Below, piece by piece: positions 56,431-64,000 of a DNA stretch of 64,000 nucleotides; position 1 is the stretch's first letter, and every line of letters starts with the position of its first letter. The position numbers were made by a program, and so were the translations under genes. This DNA comes from Spirosoma rhododendri (GTDB lineage: Bacteria > Bacteroidota > Bacteroidia > Cytophagales > Spirosomataceae). The stretch lies in the NCBI RefSeq assembly GCF_012849055.1, contig NZ_CP051677.1, positions 2,991,001 to 3,055,000 on the forward strand, written 5' to 3'. The notes beneath the pieces are model-generated. The model searched no databases. It was given only the letters and a program-made list of their open reading frames with translations, and was not told the DNA's origin.

Positions 56431-57918
56431 ATGACCAATAAACTCTACGACACGTCGCTTAGTTTGCTGACGGACCTGTATCAGGTAACGATGGCTTATG
56501 GGTACTGGAAGTCGGGGACGGCCGAAAAAGAAGCCGTTTTCAACCTGTATTTCCGGAAAAATCCGTTCGGCGGAGGGTTTACCGTTGCCTGCGGTCTGGC
56601 TAACGCCATTGGCTACGTGAAGCATTTTGGGTTCACCAAAAAAGACCTGCGCTACCTCCGTACGCTGACTGGCTCCGACGGTCAGCCTTTGTTTGAAGCT
56701 CCTTTTCTGGATTACCTCGCCGAGCTGAAACTAACCGTCGACATCGACGCGATTCCTGAGGGAACGGTCGTTTTTCCCAACGAACCACTGGTGCGCGTAC
56801 GGGGTCCGATTCTGCAATGTCAGCTGTTGGAAACGCCCCTGCTGAACCTGATAAATTTTGAAACGCTGATCGCCACCAAAGCCGCGCGGCTGCGGCTGGT
56901 CGCTGAGTCGGATACGCTGCTGGAGTTTGGATTACGCCGGGCGCAGGGCGTCGATGGGGGTGTAACGGCGAGCCGGGCTGCTTACATTGGCGGCTGCGAC
57001 GCAACGTCTAACGTGCTGGCTGGCAAGCACTACGATATTCCGGTGCGCGGCACCCACGCCCATAGCTGGGTTATGTCGTTCGACTCAGAACTGGAAGCGT
57101 TCGAGACGTATGCCGATGTGCTGCCCAACAACGTGACCCTGCTGGTCGACACTTACGACACGCTACAGGGTGTCCGCAACGCGATTGAAGCCGGGCATCG
57201 GCTGCGCGAACGGGGCTACCGGCTGTCGGGCATACGACTCGACTCGGGCGACCTGGCTTACCTGAGTATCGAAGCCCGCAAACTGCTCGACGCGGCCGGG
57301 TTCACCGACACGGCCATCGTTGCTAGCAACGATCTGGACGAAACGATTATCAATAGTCTGAAGCAGCAGGGTGCGAAAATCACCGTTTGGGGTGTGGGTA
57401 CGAAACTGGTTACGGCCTACGATCAGCCCGCACTGGGGGGCGTCTACAAACTGGCGGCTATGCGCGACGCCGATGGGTCGTGGGATTACAAAATCAAGCT
57501 GTCGGAGCAGGCCATCAAAACCTCGACGCCGGGTATTCAGCAGGTGCGCCGGTACCGCGACGAACGCGGTTTTCTGGCCGACATGATTATCAACGAGAGC
57601 GAACCGTTGCCGGGCAACACCGTGACGATGATCGACCCGCTGGACTTCACGAAACGTCGGAAGTTCGGCCCGGCGCAGTCATTCGACGAGCTGCTGGTCG
57701 CGGTGTTTCGCGCCGGAAAGGTGGTGTATACGCAGCCCGACATTCACGCAGTCCGGGCGCGGGTACAGACCCAGCTGGCCAGTCTGCACCCCAGCGTCCG
57801 GCGCTTTGTAAACCCCCACATTTACCCGGTTGGGCTGGAAAAAGACCTGCACGACCTGAAGACGGAGTTGATTCTGAAACTGCGCGGCACCCGCGACGCC
57901 GATTACCCAAAGGCCTGA
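56431..57918 (+). CDS. pncB: nicotinate phosphoribosyltransferase
   Basis: A 495-residue NAD-salvage enzyme converting nicotinate and PRPP to nicotinate mononucleotide. N-terminal LYDTSLSLLTDLYQVTMAYGY is the family hallmark. The region RGTHAHSWVMSFDSELEAF contains the phosphorylated His. SGDLAYLSIEARKLL and GVGTKLVTAYDQPALGGVYK form the PRPP and substrate site. Start at ATG 56431; the longer frame extends into the rpoN-pncB spacer. Confidence 0.96.
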   Translation: MTNKLYDTSLSLLTDLYQVTMAYGYWKSGTAEKEAVFNLYFRKNPFGGGFTVACGLANAIGYVKHFGFTKKDLRYLRTLTGSDGQPLFEAPFLDYLAELKLTVDIDAIPEGTVVFPNEPLVRVRGPILQCQLLETPLLNLINFETLIATKAARLRLVAESDTLLEFGLRRAQGVDGGVTASRAAYIGGCDATSNVLAGKHYDIPVRGTHAHSWVMSFDSELEAFETYADVLPNNVTLLVDTYDTLQGVRNAIEAGHRLRERGYRLSGIRLDSGDLAYLSIEARKLLDAAGFTDTAIVASNDLDETIINSLKQQGAKITVWGVGTKLVTAYDQPALGGVYKLAAMRDADGSWDYKIKLSEQAIKTSTPGIQQVRRYRDERGFLADMIINESEPLPGNTVTMIDPLDFTKRRKFGPAQSFDELLVAVFRAGKVVYTQPDIHAVRARVQTQLASLHPSVRRFVNPHIYPVGLEKDLHDLKTELILKLRGTRDADYPKA

Positions 57919-58029
57919 CGGGTTACCGTAACGTTATCGGCATCGGGTTCGACTTGATGATTTAGTTACAGACAGCGCCCATGCCGTAGTCTATTTTTGC
58001 GGTAAGTGTTGGTGTAGCCTAGCGCGTCT

Positions 58030-58135
58030 GTGTAGCCTGGACCTCCAGGTCCGGGTGGCCGTCAGGCCAACTACTCACAGCGACAGCTTTGTTGGTCGCT
58101 ATGCGCCCACCCGGACCTGGAGGTCCAGGCTACAC
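58030..58135. repeat. palindromic repeat gtgtagcctggacc (copy B), perfect 29-bp arms
   Basis: Arms 58030-58058 and 58107-58135 are exact reverse complements, 29 of 29, with a 48-base spacer. The arm start matches copy A at 5.44 kb, including upstream bases. Lies between pncB and the alkaline-phosphatase-like gene. Confidence 0.85.
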
Positions 58136-58171
58136 ATCTGCGCCAGCTTGGGAACCTTCCTATACTCAATT

Positions 58172-59418
58172 ATGAAAAAGTACCTGTTGATCGTTGGTAC
58201 ATTGTTACTAAGCTCTGCTCTGTGGGCGCAGCCGCGCACGAAAAAAGTCGTATTCGTCATTGTTGATGGGATACCGGCGGATGTGATCGAGACGGCTAAC
58301 GTACCCAACCTGCGGGCGATCTCGAAAGCGGGAACCTACCTGCGGATGCACGTCGGGGGCGACAAGGGCACGTATTCGCAGACGCCGACGATTTCGGCCG
58401 TGGGTTACAACAGTCTGCTGACCGGTACGTGGGTCAACAAGCACAACGTCTGGGACAACAGCATCAAAGCCCCGAACTACCATTACCCGACGATCTTCCG
58501 GCTGTTTAAAAACCAGTTCCCCGACCGGAAAACGGCCATTTTCTCTAGTTGGCTCGACAACCGCACGAAGCTGATCGGCGAGGGGCTACCTCAGACCAAT
58601 GCCATCAAAACCGACTATCATTTCGACGGCTACGAACTCGATACGACGCAGTTTCCGCACGACAAAAATCGCGATTTCATGCACCGGATTGATGAGCGCG
58701 TGGTCGACGAAGCGGTGAAAACGCTGAGTAAGGACGCCCCGATCTGTCGTGGGTGTATCTGGAGTATACCGATGACATGGGCCACAAATACGGCGACAGC
58801 GAACCGTACCAGAAAGCCGTCGAATTGATGGACGCGCAGATGGGGCGGCTCTGGAACACCGTGCAGCAGCGGCAGAAACAACACAACGAAGACTGGCTCG
58901 TACTGATTACGACTGACCACGGGCGTGATGAACAGACCGGCAAAAACCACGGCGGGCAGTCGGCGCGGCAGCGGCTGACGTGGCTCGTCAGTAACCTCAC
59001 TGACCCCAACGCCTACGCCCGCTATGATCAGCCCGGCATCGTGGACCTGATGCCTACGATGGCCCGCTTTCTGGGACTGGCCATACCACCGGTGGTACAG
59101 CGCGAAGTTGATGGTATTCCGCTAACTGGGCCGGTGTCAATCGCGGAGCCCGACGTGATCATGTCGCAGAACCGGCTCATCGTCGACTGGCAGGCGCTGG
59201 AACCGACGGGTACCGTAAAAATCTGGGTAACGACGACGAATAATGCCGAAACGGGCGGCACGGATACCTATCAGCAACTGGCCGAGGTGCCCCTGGCGCA
59301 ACGGCATGCCATCGTCGACGTATCGAAACTACCGTCGTCGTTTTACAAAATCGTATTAAAAGGGCCACACAACACCGTCAACCGGTGGGTTGTGCTGAAC
59401 GAAAAAACCAAGGAATAA
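58172..59418 (+). pseudogene. alkaline-phosphatase superfamily phosphodiesterase/nucleotide pyrophosphatase-type protein, frameshifted as sequenced
   Basis: Start at ATG 58172, with signal peptide [19 protein letters not shown]. The metal and nucleophile region is [14 protein letters not shown] and [18 protein letters not shown]. The later metal ligands ([29 protein letters not shown]) are in the second frame. The break is in the four-C run 58737-58740. One added C gives [17 protein letters not shown] and a 415-residue protein. It heads a module with two phosphonate-type genes 17 bp and further downstream. Its own substrate is not known, though phosphonoacetate hydrolases belong to the same superfamily. 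Confidence 0.85.
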
Positions 59419-59435
59419 CGCAGCGATAAAAGCAC

Positions 59436-60146
59436 ATGAGCGCAACTCAATTAGTCATATTCGACATGGCTGGTACGACCGTTACCGATCAGCACGAAGT
59501 CGAACGGTGTTTCGCGGAAGCCGCTGCACAAACTGGCCTGACTGTGTCGGATGAGCGGATTCTGGCGATGCAGGGGCTGGCCAAGCGATTTGTTTTTGAA
59601 ACGCTTTGGAAAGAACAGCTGGGCGAAAGCAGCCCCGAAGTACCTCTCCACGTAGACGTGTCGTACGATGTATTCCGGGATGTGCTGGAAAATCATTACC
59701 GCACCAACGGAGCAACGCCAACGGAAGGCTGTCTGGATACGTTCGCTCACCTGCACGAACGGGGTATCAAAATCGCCCTGACGACCGGATTTTACCGTGT
59801 CGTAACCGACATCATTCTGGAGAAACTTGGCTGGCTCGACGGCCTGAACGACCAATACATCGGTACGCCCAACAGCCTGATTCAGCTATCCATCGCCAGC
59901 GACGAAGTGCCGCAGGGACGGCCCGCCCCGGACATGATTCGCCGGGCTATGCAGCTACTGAACGTGTCGGACCCAAAAGCGGTCGTCAACATTGGCGACA
60001 CGCCATCCGACCTGTTGTCGGGTCAGGCGGCCGGTGTCGCGCTGAACCTCGGCCTGACCAACGGTACCCACACCCGCGCCCAACTCGAAACCTACCCGCA
60101 CGACAAACTCCTCGGCTCGCTCCGCGAACTGCCGGGCTTACTGTAG
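59436..60146 (+). CDS. PhnX-like HAD hydrolase (phosphonatase-like)
   Basis: A 236-residue HAD enzyme. The nucleophile motif is VIFDMAGTTVTDQHEV, the cap contains MQGLAKRFVFETLW with a Lys at the PhnX Schiff-base position, motif III region is PQGRPAPDMI, and the metal motif VVNIGDTPSDLL. It matches the PhnX-like family (TIGR03351), which is found with aminoethylphosphonate genes. It lies 17 bp after the alkaline-phosphatase-like gene and 41 bp before the FAD oxidoreductase, so all three are probably one operon. Confidence 0.85.
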   Translation: MSATQLVIFDMAGTTVTDQHEVERCFAEAAAQTGLTVSDERILAMQGLAKRFVFETLWKEQLGESSPEVPLHVDVSYDVFRDVLENHYRTNGATPTEGCLDTFAHLHERGIKIALTTGFYRVVTDIILEKLGWLDGLNDQYIGTPNSLIQLSIASDEVPQGRPAPDMIRRAMQLLNVSDPKAVVNIGDTPSDLLSGQAAGVALNLGLTNGTHTRAQLETYPHDKLLGSLRELPGLL

Positions 60147-60187
60147 CCTGATCGTAAACTGTAAACCGAATACCGTACACCGAATCT
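60147..60187. repeat. short gap of accgtaaaccgaa-type words
   Basis: The 41-bp spacer is made of near-repeats cgtaaactgtaaaccgaataccgta, in pieces, as at 54.8 kb. No start signal other than the following ATG. Confidence 0.35.
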
Positions 60188-61330
60188 ATGCCTACTTACG
60201 ACCTGATTGTTATTGGTGCTGGCGTGCTTGGTACCTTTCATGCCTACCACGCAGCGCGGGCCGGGCAACGGGTGCTGTTGCTCGAAAAAGATCATTACCC
60301 GGTAGGAGCGACGGTGCGTAATTTCGGGCAGGTGGTGCCGTCGGGGCTGGCGGGGCGGTGGTTCGATTACGGACGGCGTAGTCTGGACATTTACCGCGAG
60401 ATTCAGGCGCAGACCGATATCACCATCCGGCAGAACGGCACGGTGTACGTCGCGTCGGACGCCAGCGAATGGCAGGTCGCCAACGAACTGCACGACCGCT
60501 ACGCCCGCATCGGCTACCGGAGCGAACTGCTCTCGAAAGCACAGGTGCTGGCGAAGTACCCAACGCTCCGCCCAGACTACGTGTATGGCGGCTTGTTTTT
60601 CCCCGACGAACTGAGCGTCGAGCCGGAGCAGATGATTCAGCGACTGATCGGCTTCGTTCAGCAGAAACACGGTGTCGACTACCGGCCCGGCTCGGTCGTA
60701 ATCGGCTGCGAACCAACCGGTGACCAGGTGCGTGTGACGCTGGCGGGTGGGCAGACGTTCGAGGGCGGGCGGGTGCTGCTGTGTGGTGGTCACGAAGTCC
60801 GGCTGCTTTTCCCCGACGTGCTGGCTCAGGCTGGTCTGGTGGTCAGTAAGTTGCAGATGCTGCTGGCTGAACCCGTCGCGGGGCTGAACCTGCCGGGTAA
60901 TATCCTGACTGGCCTGACTATACGCCGGTACGAAGCGTTTCAGGAATGCGCTTCCTACGCCCAGCTGTCACCCGTATCGCCGGAGCTGGCCGAGTTGCAA
61001 CGCTGGGGCATCCATATCCTGTTCAAGCAGGCGACCGACGGTTCGATCATCGTCGGCGATTCACACGAGTACGCAGCCGCTACGGCGCAGGAAGACCTTG
61101 GCTATCACACGCAGGAGTACATCAATAATCTGATGCTGACCCAAGCCCGGCGCATCGTTTCCTTCCCGCTGACGGTTCGCAAAGCGTGGGCCGGTTTCTA
61201 CAGCCAAACCCCCGCCGAAATCTTCGAACACGACGTTGCTCCGAATATCCGCATCATCACTGGTATCGGCGGTAAAGGCATGAGTTCCAGCGCGGGCTAC
61301 GCCGAAGAAAGCATCCGGCAGTGGGAATGA
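60188..61330 (+). CDS. FAD-dependent oxidoreductase linked to phosphonate genes (TIGR03364-like)
   Basis: A 380-residue DAO-family flavoenzyme. The dinucleotide motif is LIVIGAGVLGTFHAYHAARAG, then ATVRNFGQVVPSGLAG, and the C-terminal FAD contact RIITGIGGKGMSSSAGYAEE. The family usually sits beside PhnX-like hydrolases and is thought to oxidise an aminophosphonate. The last 54 coding bases (61271-61324) recur 1.1 kb downstream, and the final codons (GAA TGA here) differ from that copy (CGT TAG). The 3' end seems to have been rebuilt at an insertion. Confidence 0.85.
   Translation: MPTYDLIVIGAGVLGTFHAYHAARAGQRVLLLEKDHYPVGATVRNFGQVVPSGLAGRWFDYGRRSLDIYREIQAQTDITIRQNGTVYVASDASEWQVANELHDRYARIGYRSELLSKAQVLAKYPTLRPDYVYGGLFFPDELSVEPEQMIQRLIGFVQQKHGVDYRPGSVVIGCEPTGDQVRVTLAGGQTFEGGRVLLCGGHEVRLLFPDVLAQAGLVVSKLQMLLAEPVAGLNLPGNILTGLTIRRYEAFQECASYAQLSPVSPELAELQRWGIHILFKQATDGSIIVGDSHEYAAATAQEDLGYHTQEYINNLMLTQARRIVSFPLTVRKAWAGFYSQTPAEIFEHDVAPNIRIITGIGGKGMSSSAGYAEESIRQWE
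61271..61324 (+). repeat. 54-bp direct repeat, copy 1 (3' end of FAD oxidoreductase)
   Basis: Identical to 62408-62461 at 51 of 54 positions. Two of the three differences are silent in the encoded GKGMSSSAGYAEESI; the third changes Arg to Gln. Confidence 0.85.
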
Positions 61331-62407
61331 GCCAAACTATTCAGTCTCATGGTGCGTTGATAGTATGCTGGTAATCAGTTAACTAGTATATTGCAAAAAA
61401 TACTGGTACCACCGATCTTCGCCTGCCCTGCATGAACGCCGACTCCATGTCGTTGTCTGACAAAGACTTAGTGCAGTGGCGGGCTAATTTTATTAGCGGC
61501 CGTTAAGGGGTAATTCGGTTTGTAATAATTTGTCCACTTACCCCGTCCGGCAGCTGGATCGTCAAGGTCGATAACCAGCGAAATTTTCTCCCTCAGGTAA
61601 TTATAGTACCGCATCTCGCCCTTTTCGAATACCCGCTGAATGGCCCAGCAGAAGTAATCGGCTACGTTTAACAGTGGGTCAGTGTGTGGATTCTGCACGT
61701 TGAACACGATATCCGCTTTCAGGTCGTCGGCAAACAGCATCCCGCCGAACGGTTGCAAACCCTTGCTCATACGCTCGGTAACACTTCGCTTGTTCTGAGC
61801 ACCCATATACCGTTCTTTCGCTATCTGCAACGCCATATTCAGTGTTGCATTCCGGGTCGTTTTGCCACGCTGAGCAATGGTCAGGACTAACCGGTGGTCT
61901 TTGTGCACCTTGTTTTTTAGCAGATGAGCCAGCAGATCAGCGTATAGTTCGTCTTCACGACCATGATATCGCTGTTCGTACCGTTCGGCTGATTTACGGG
62001 CAACGACGGCTTCAAAACTGCAATCTATCGTATTGATAAACTGATAGAAACGCTGCCGTACTTCGGGAATGTCGTCCGTCGCGTGGAAATAGTAGCCGCC
62101 AGCAGCAGCCTTTTTCTGAATGCTGGGAATGTCTGCGTAATACGAGTCAGCGATTACTTCGTTCTGTAACGTGGCTACCTGTGTTCGCAAAGCAGAAAGC
62201 GGTTGCCGGAATTTGACCATACCCAGCATAAAACAGGCTGATACGCCTTCCTGACCAATAATCGGGACGCGTTTCTTTCCGTAAAAGGTTGTGTCGCCAG
62301 CTTCGTCTAAAAATCGGTGGTTGGTTTGATGAGGGGTAGTGGACACTTACAGTGAAGTTACGGTTGAACCACTAAACTTAGTCAATTTGACTCAACCACT
62401 GTCAACC
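61325..62407. mobile_element. putative insertion carrying a DUF3800 gene
   Basis: The segment between the two 54-bp copies holds one minus-strand DUF3800 gene and short non-coding flanks (61331-61467 and 62347-62407). No recombinase or tRNA is present. Origin by insertion is inferred from the duplicated gene end. Confidence 0.5.
61468..62346 (-). CDS. DUF3800 domain protein
   Basis: A 292-residue protein with a GTG start. The DUF3800 pattern is visible: HRFLDEAGDTTFYGK at the N-terminus (acidic pair of an RNase H-like core), a central HRLVLTIAQRGKTTRNATLN, LFADDLKADIVF, and the C-terminal LLNVADYFCWAIQRVFEKGE. The family is a predicted nuclease-like fold, common in accessory and defence-related regions. 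It lies alone in the insert flanked by the 54-bp repeats, opposite to the neighbouring oxidoreductase. Function unproven. Confidence 0.85.
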   Translation of the reverse strand: MSTTPHQTNHRFLDEAGDTTFYGKKRVPIIGQEGVSACFMLGMVKFRQPLSALRTQVATLQNEVIADSYYADIPSIQKKAAAGGYYFHATDDIPEVRQRFYQFINTIDCSFEAVVARKSAERYEQRYHGREDELYADLLAHLLKNKVHKDHRLVLTIAQRGKTTRNATLNMALQIAKERYMGAQNKRSVTERMSKGLQPFGGMLFADDLKADIVFNVQNPHTDPLLNVADYFCWAIQRVFEKGEMRYYNYLREKISLVIDLDDPAAGRGKWTNYYKPNYPLTAANKISPPLH

Positions 62408-62467
62408 GGCAAAGGCATGAGTTCCAGCGCGGGCTACGCCGAAGAAAGTATCCAGCAGTGGCGTTAG
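62408..62467 (+). pseudogene. displaced 3' remnant of the FAD oxidoreductase gene (repeat copy 2)
   Basis: Twenty codons ending TGG CGT TAG encode the same C-terminus as the oxidoreductase (GKGMSSSAGYAEESIQQWR). The stop overlaps the stop of the convergent MFS gene by two bases. This fits an ancestral state in which the oxidoreductase ended here, directly against the MFS gene. Confidence 0.75.
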
Positions 62468-63788
62468 ACCGTCAGCGTTGCTTCCTGCACGACGGTTGGA
62501 TTTGGTTTGATAAGAGGTTTTGCTAGCCGGGCTTTACGCAGGTGCCGGACGTGAAACGCGCCGATCCCCAACGCCAACAGACCCTGCAACAGCACCGCGT
62601 TTTGCACACCAATATGTTCGGAAACCGTTCCGATCAGCAGGCTCCCGATTGGCTGCATCCCGGCGTTGGCCATCACAAACAGGCTGATAACCCGGCCCTC
62701 ATTATTGGATTCGACTGCGTTTGCAGCAGTGTATTGGTGATGGTTATCTGCGACATCATGCCGAACGCTCCCACGGCAATCAGTGCCAACGCAACCGGAT
62801 ACCAGGGCGCGTGCGAGAACAGAATCAGGCCTGTACCGAAAATAAAGGTGTTGACCGCCAGTACGTTGTTCAAGTTTGTGCCGGGTTTCAACGATGCCAG
62901 GTAAAGCGCTCCAATGAACGCCCCCAGGCCGATCGCACTATCGATCAAACCAAACGTTGAGGCTGTGCCGTGGAAGATGTCTTTGGCGTAAACGGGCATC
63001 AGCGTCGTAAACGGCAGTACCAGCAGGCTTGTCAGGGCCAGTCGGGTCAGGATGAACCGGATTGACTCGGTGTGTTTTGCATACGAAAACCCCTCGACCA
63101 GTTCGCCCAAAATGTTTTTTGGGTGGGGGCGGGGCGAAAATGCCGGTAGCTTAATCAGCAGCAGCGAACCAATGACGGCGATAAAGCTGACGGCGTTCAG
63201 GCCGAAACAAACCATTTCTCCCCAGCGCTCGATCACCAGTCCGGCCAAGGCGGGACCAATCAGCTTCGACAGATTCACCATCGACGAGTTCAGCGCTACG
63301 GCGTTGGAAAGGTCAGCCTTATCATTGACCAGATCATACACCAGTGACTGCCGGGCGGGTACGTCGAAACCGTTGATAAGCCCCAGCACTACACTCAGGC
63401 CAATGATCGTCCAGACAGCGTCGGCCTGAAAATATACGACCGCCGTGAGTAGTATGGCCTGTACCATCGACAGTACCTGCGTCAGCAGCAGGACTTTGTA
63501 GCGGTCGTACCGGTCGGAAACGACACCACCAACGGAGGTAAGCAGAGCGGAGGGAAACAGCGTGGCAAAGACGCTGATGCCCAGCATGAATTTGGAGTGA
63601 GTGGTCGAGTAAATGACCCAGCTGACGGCGGTTTTCTGCATCCAGGTTCCCAGGAGTGAGAGGGATTGCCCGGCAAAGTAGAGTCGGTAATTGCGGCTAC
63701 CGAAGGCCCGGAAAGTTTGACTGTTCAATGACTGTGTGTATTCAGTTTTAGGTGGTTGTATTCCGTTCTCTTTCGTCTCAATCAACAT
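62464..63788 (-). pseudogene. MFS transporter (MFS_3/EntS-like), frameshifted as sequenced
   Basis: A 12-helix transporter of the EntS-like group: FGSRNYRLYFAGQSLSLLGT at the N-terminus and FDVPARQSLVYDLVNDKADL between helices. The frame breaks in a three-C run on the plus strand at 62696-62698. One more base gives NPIMRGRVISLFVMANAGMQ and continues to the end (441 residues). Probably a sequencing error. It overlaps the upstream MarR gene by 11 bp, so the MarR protein may regulate its own efflux operon. Confidence 0.85.
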
Positions 63789-64000
63789 CGAGTAGCCGGT
63801 TCAACGGCCCAAGCGCCCGGCGCAGCAACGCCTGATCGTCGGCGGAGCAGGTCTTCTGAATGGCGTCGGCCAGCCATTCGTCGCGTTCATGCCGGGTGGT
63901 ATCCAGAAACAGCTTACCGGCATCCGACAGCGAAATACCGACCGACCGCCGGTCGGTTTCCAGCGGCTGCCGGACGATGTAGCCCAACTCATCCAGGTGA
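63778..64000 (-). CDS. MarR-family transcriptional regulator, 5' part beyond window
   Basis: Only the C-terminal part is present; the frame is open to the window edge. Visible is the wing of a MarR winged helix (HLDELGYIVRQPLETDRRS then VGISLSDAGKLFLDTTRHE) followed by the dimerisation helix region. It overlaps the MFS start, the common arrangement of a regulator with the efflux pump it controls. Ligand unknown. Confidence 0.85.
   Translation of the reverse strand, partial: HLDELGYIVRQPLETDRRSVGISLSDAGKLFLDTTRHERDEWLADAIQKTCSADDQALLRRALGPLNRLLDVD

Noticed and set aside
61432..61506. 24-codon plus-strand open frame inside the DUF3800 insert
   Set aside because: Too short, no start signal, and overlaps the end of the DUF3800 gene.
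249..62698. Programmed frameshifting or phase variation as the cause of the eight broken frames
   Set aside because: The genes are unrelated, many are housekeeping-like, and runs are as short as three to five bases; no slippery-site signals were seen. A uniform missing G or C is better explained by sequencing error.

Overview
The window looks like a chromosomal stretch of a Bacteroidota bacterium of the order Cytophagales, most likely near Spirosoma (family Spirosomataceae). The basis is the gene content: FG-GAP/ASPIC proteins, DUF2490, a KduI/GH88 pair, a HisKA_3 kinase with a LuxR-type regulator, a YgiQ radical SAM protein, outer-membrane beta-barrels and many small lipoproteins. Several promoters also fit the Bacteroidota pattern TTTG - about 19 bp - TAnnTTTG, Shine-Dalgarno sites are weak, and coding DNA is GC-rich. 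Genus-level placement is inference.

Layout. 1-5.4 kb: a 5'-truncated FG-GAP/ASPIC protein overlapping a solitary McrC-like gene, then an SGNH hydrolase. 5.5-9.4 kb: DUF2490 protein, aconitase, CHRD lipoprotein. 9.6-11.7 kb: kduI plus GH88, a uronic-acid oligosaccharide pair. 12-16.5 kb: topA, a zinc-less class III sirtuin, an endonuclease III-type glycosylase. 16.5-21.5 kb (minus strand): OmpA-type protein with two tandem membrane-anchored helix-hairpin-helix proteins, an unknown secreted protein, and an AguB-type amidase. 21.5-28.1 kb: paired repeats, small genes (csp, NlpC/P60, GIY-YIG), tex, tRNA-Ala(GGC), a beta-helix protein. 28.2-32.7 kb: a two-component system, a 1-Cys peroxiredoxin, GH25 lysozyme, small lipoprotein. 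32.7-38.4 kb: GT39-type glycosyltransferase, pgi, two paralogous outer-membrane barrels. 38.4-48.7 kb: siroheme gene, an AT-rich cassette between inverted repeats, OsmC, thyA, CheY-like regulator, MBL hydrolase, MpaB-like oxygenase, mnmE, FAS1 lipoprotein, ygiQ. 48.8-57.9 kb: TonB-C-like protein, katG, tRNA-Arg(ACG), enoyl-CoA hydratase, PAP2-like membrane protein, rpoN, pncB. 58-64 kb: a phosphonate-type module (alkaline-phosphatase superfamily enzyme, PhnX-like hydrolase, FAD oxidoreductase), a DUF3800 insertion, and a MarR-MFS operon.

Three points stand out. First, eight otherwise normal genes are each broken by exactly one missing base in a run of G or C, which reads as a sequencing error mode rather than real gene decay. 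Second, a DUF3800 gene sits between two copies of the last 54 coding bases of the FAD oxidoreductase gene, as if a small element had inserted at that gene's 3' end and rebuilt it. Third, many intergenic gaps hold palindromes built from short reiterated words, some shared between distant loci. One palindrome word occurs both as a compact hairpin (34.5 kb) and as terminal inverted repeats around an AT-rich orphan gene (39.0-39.7 kb).
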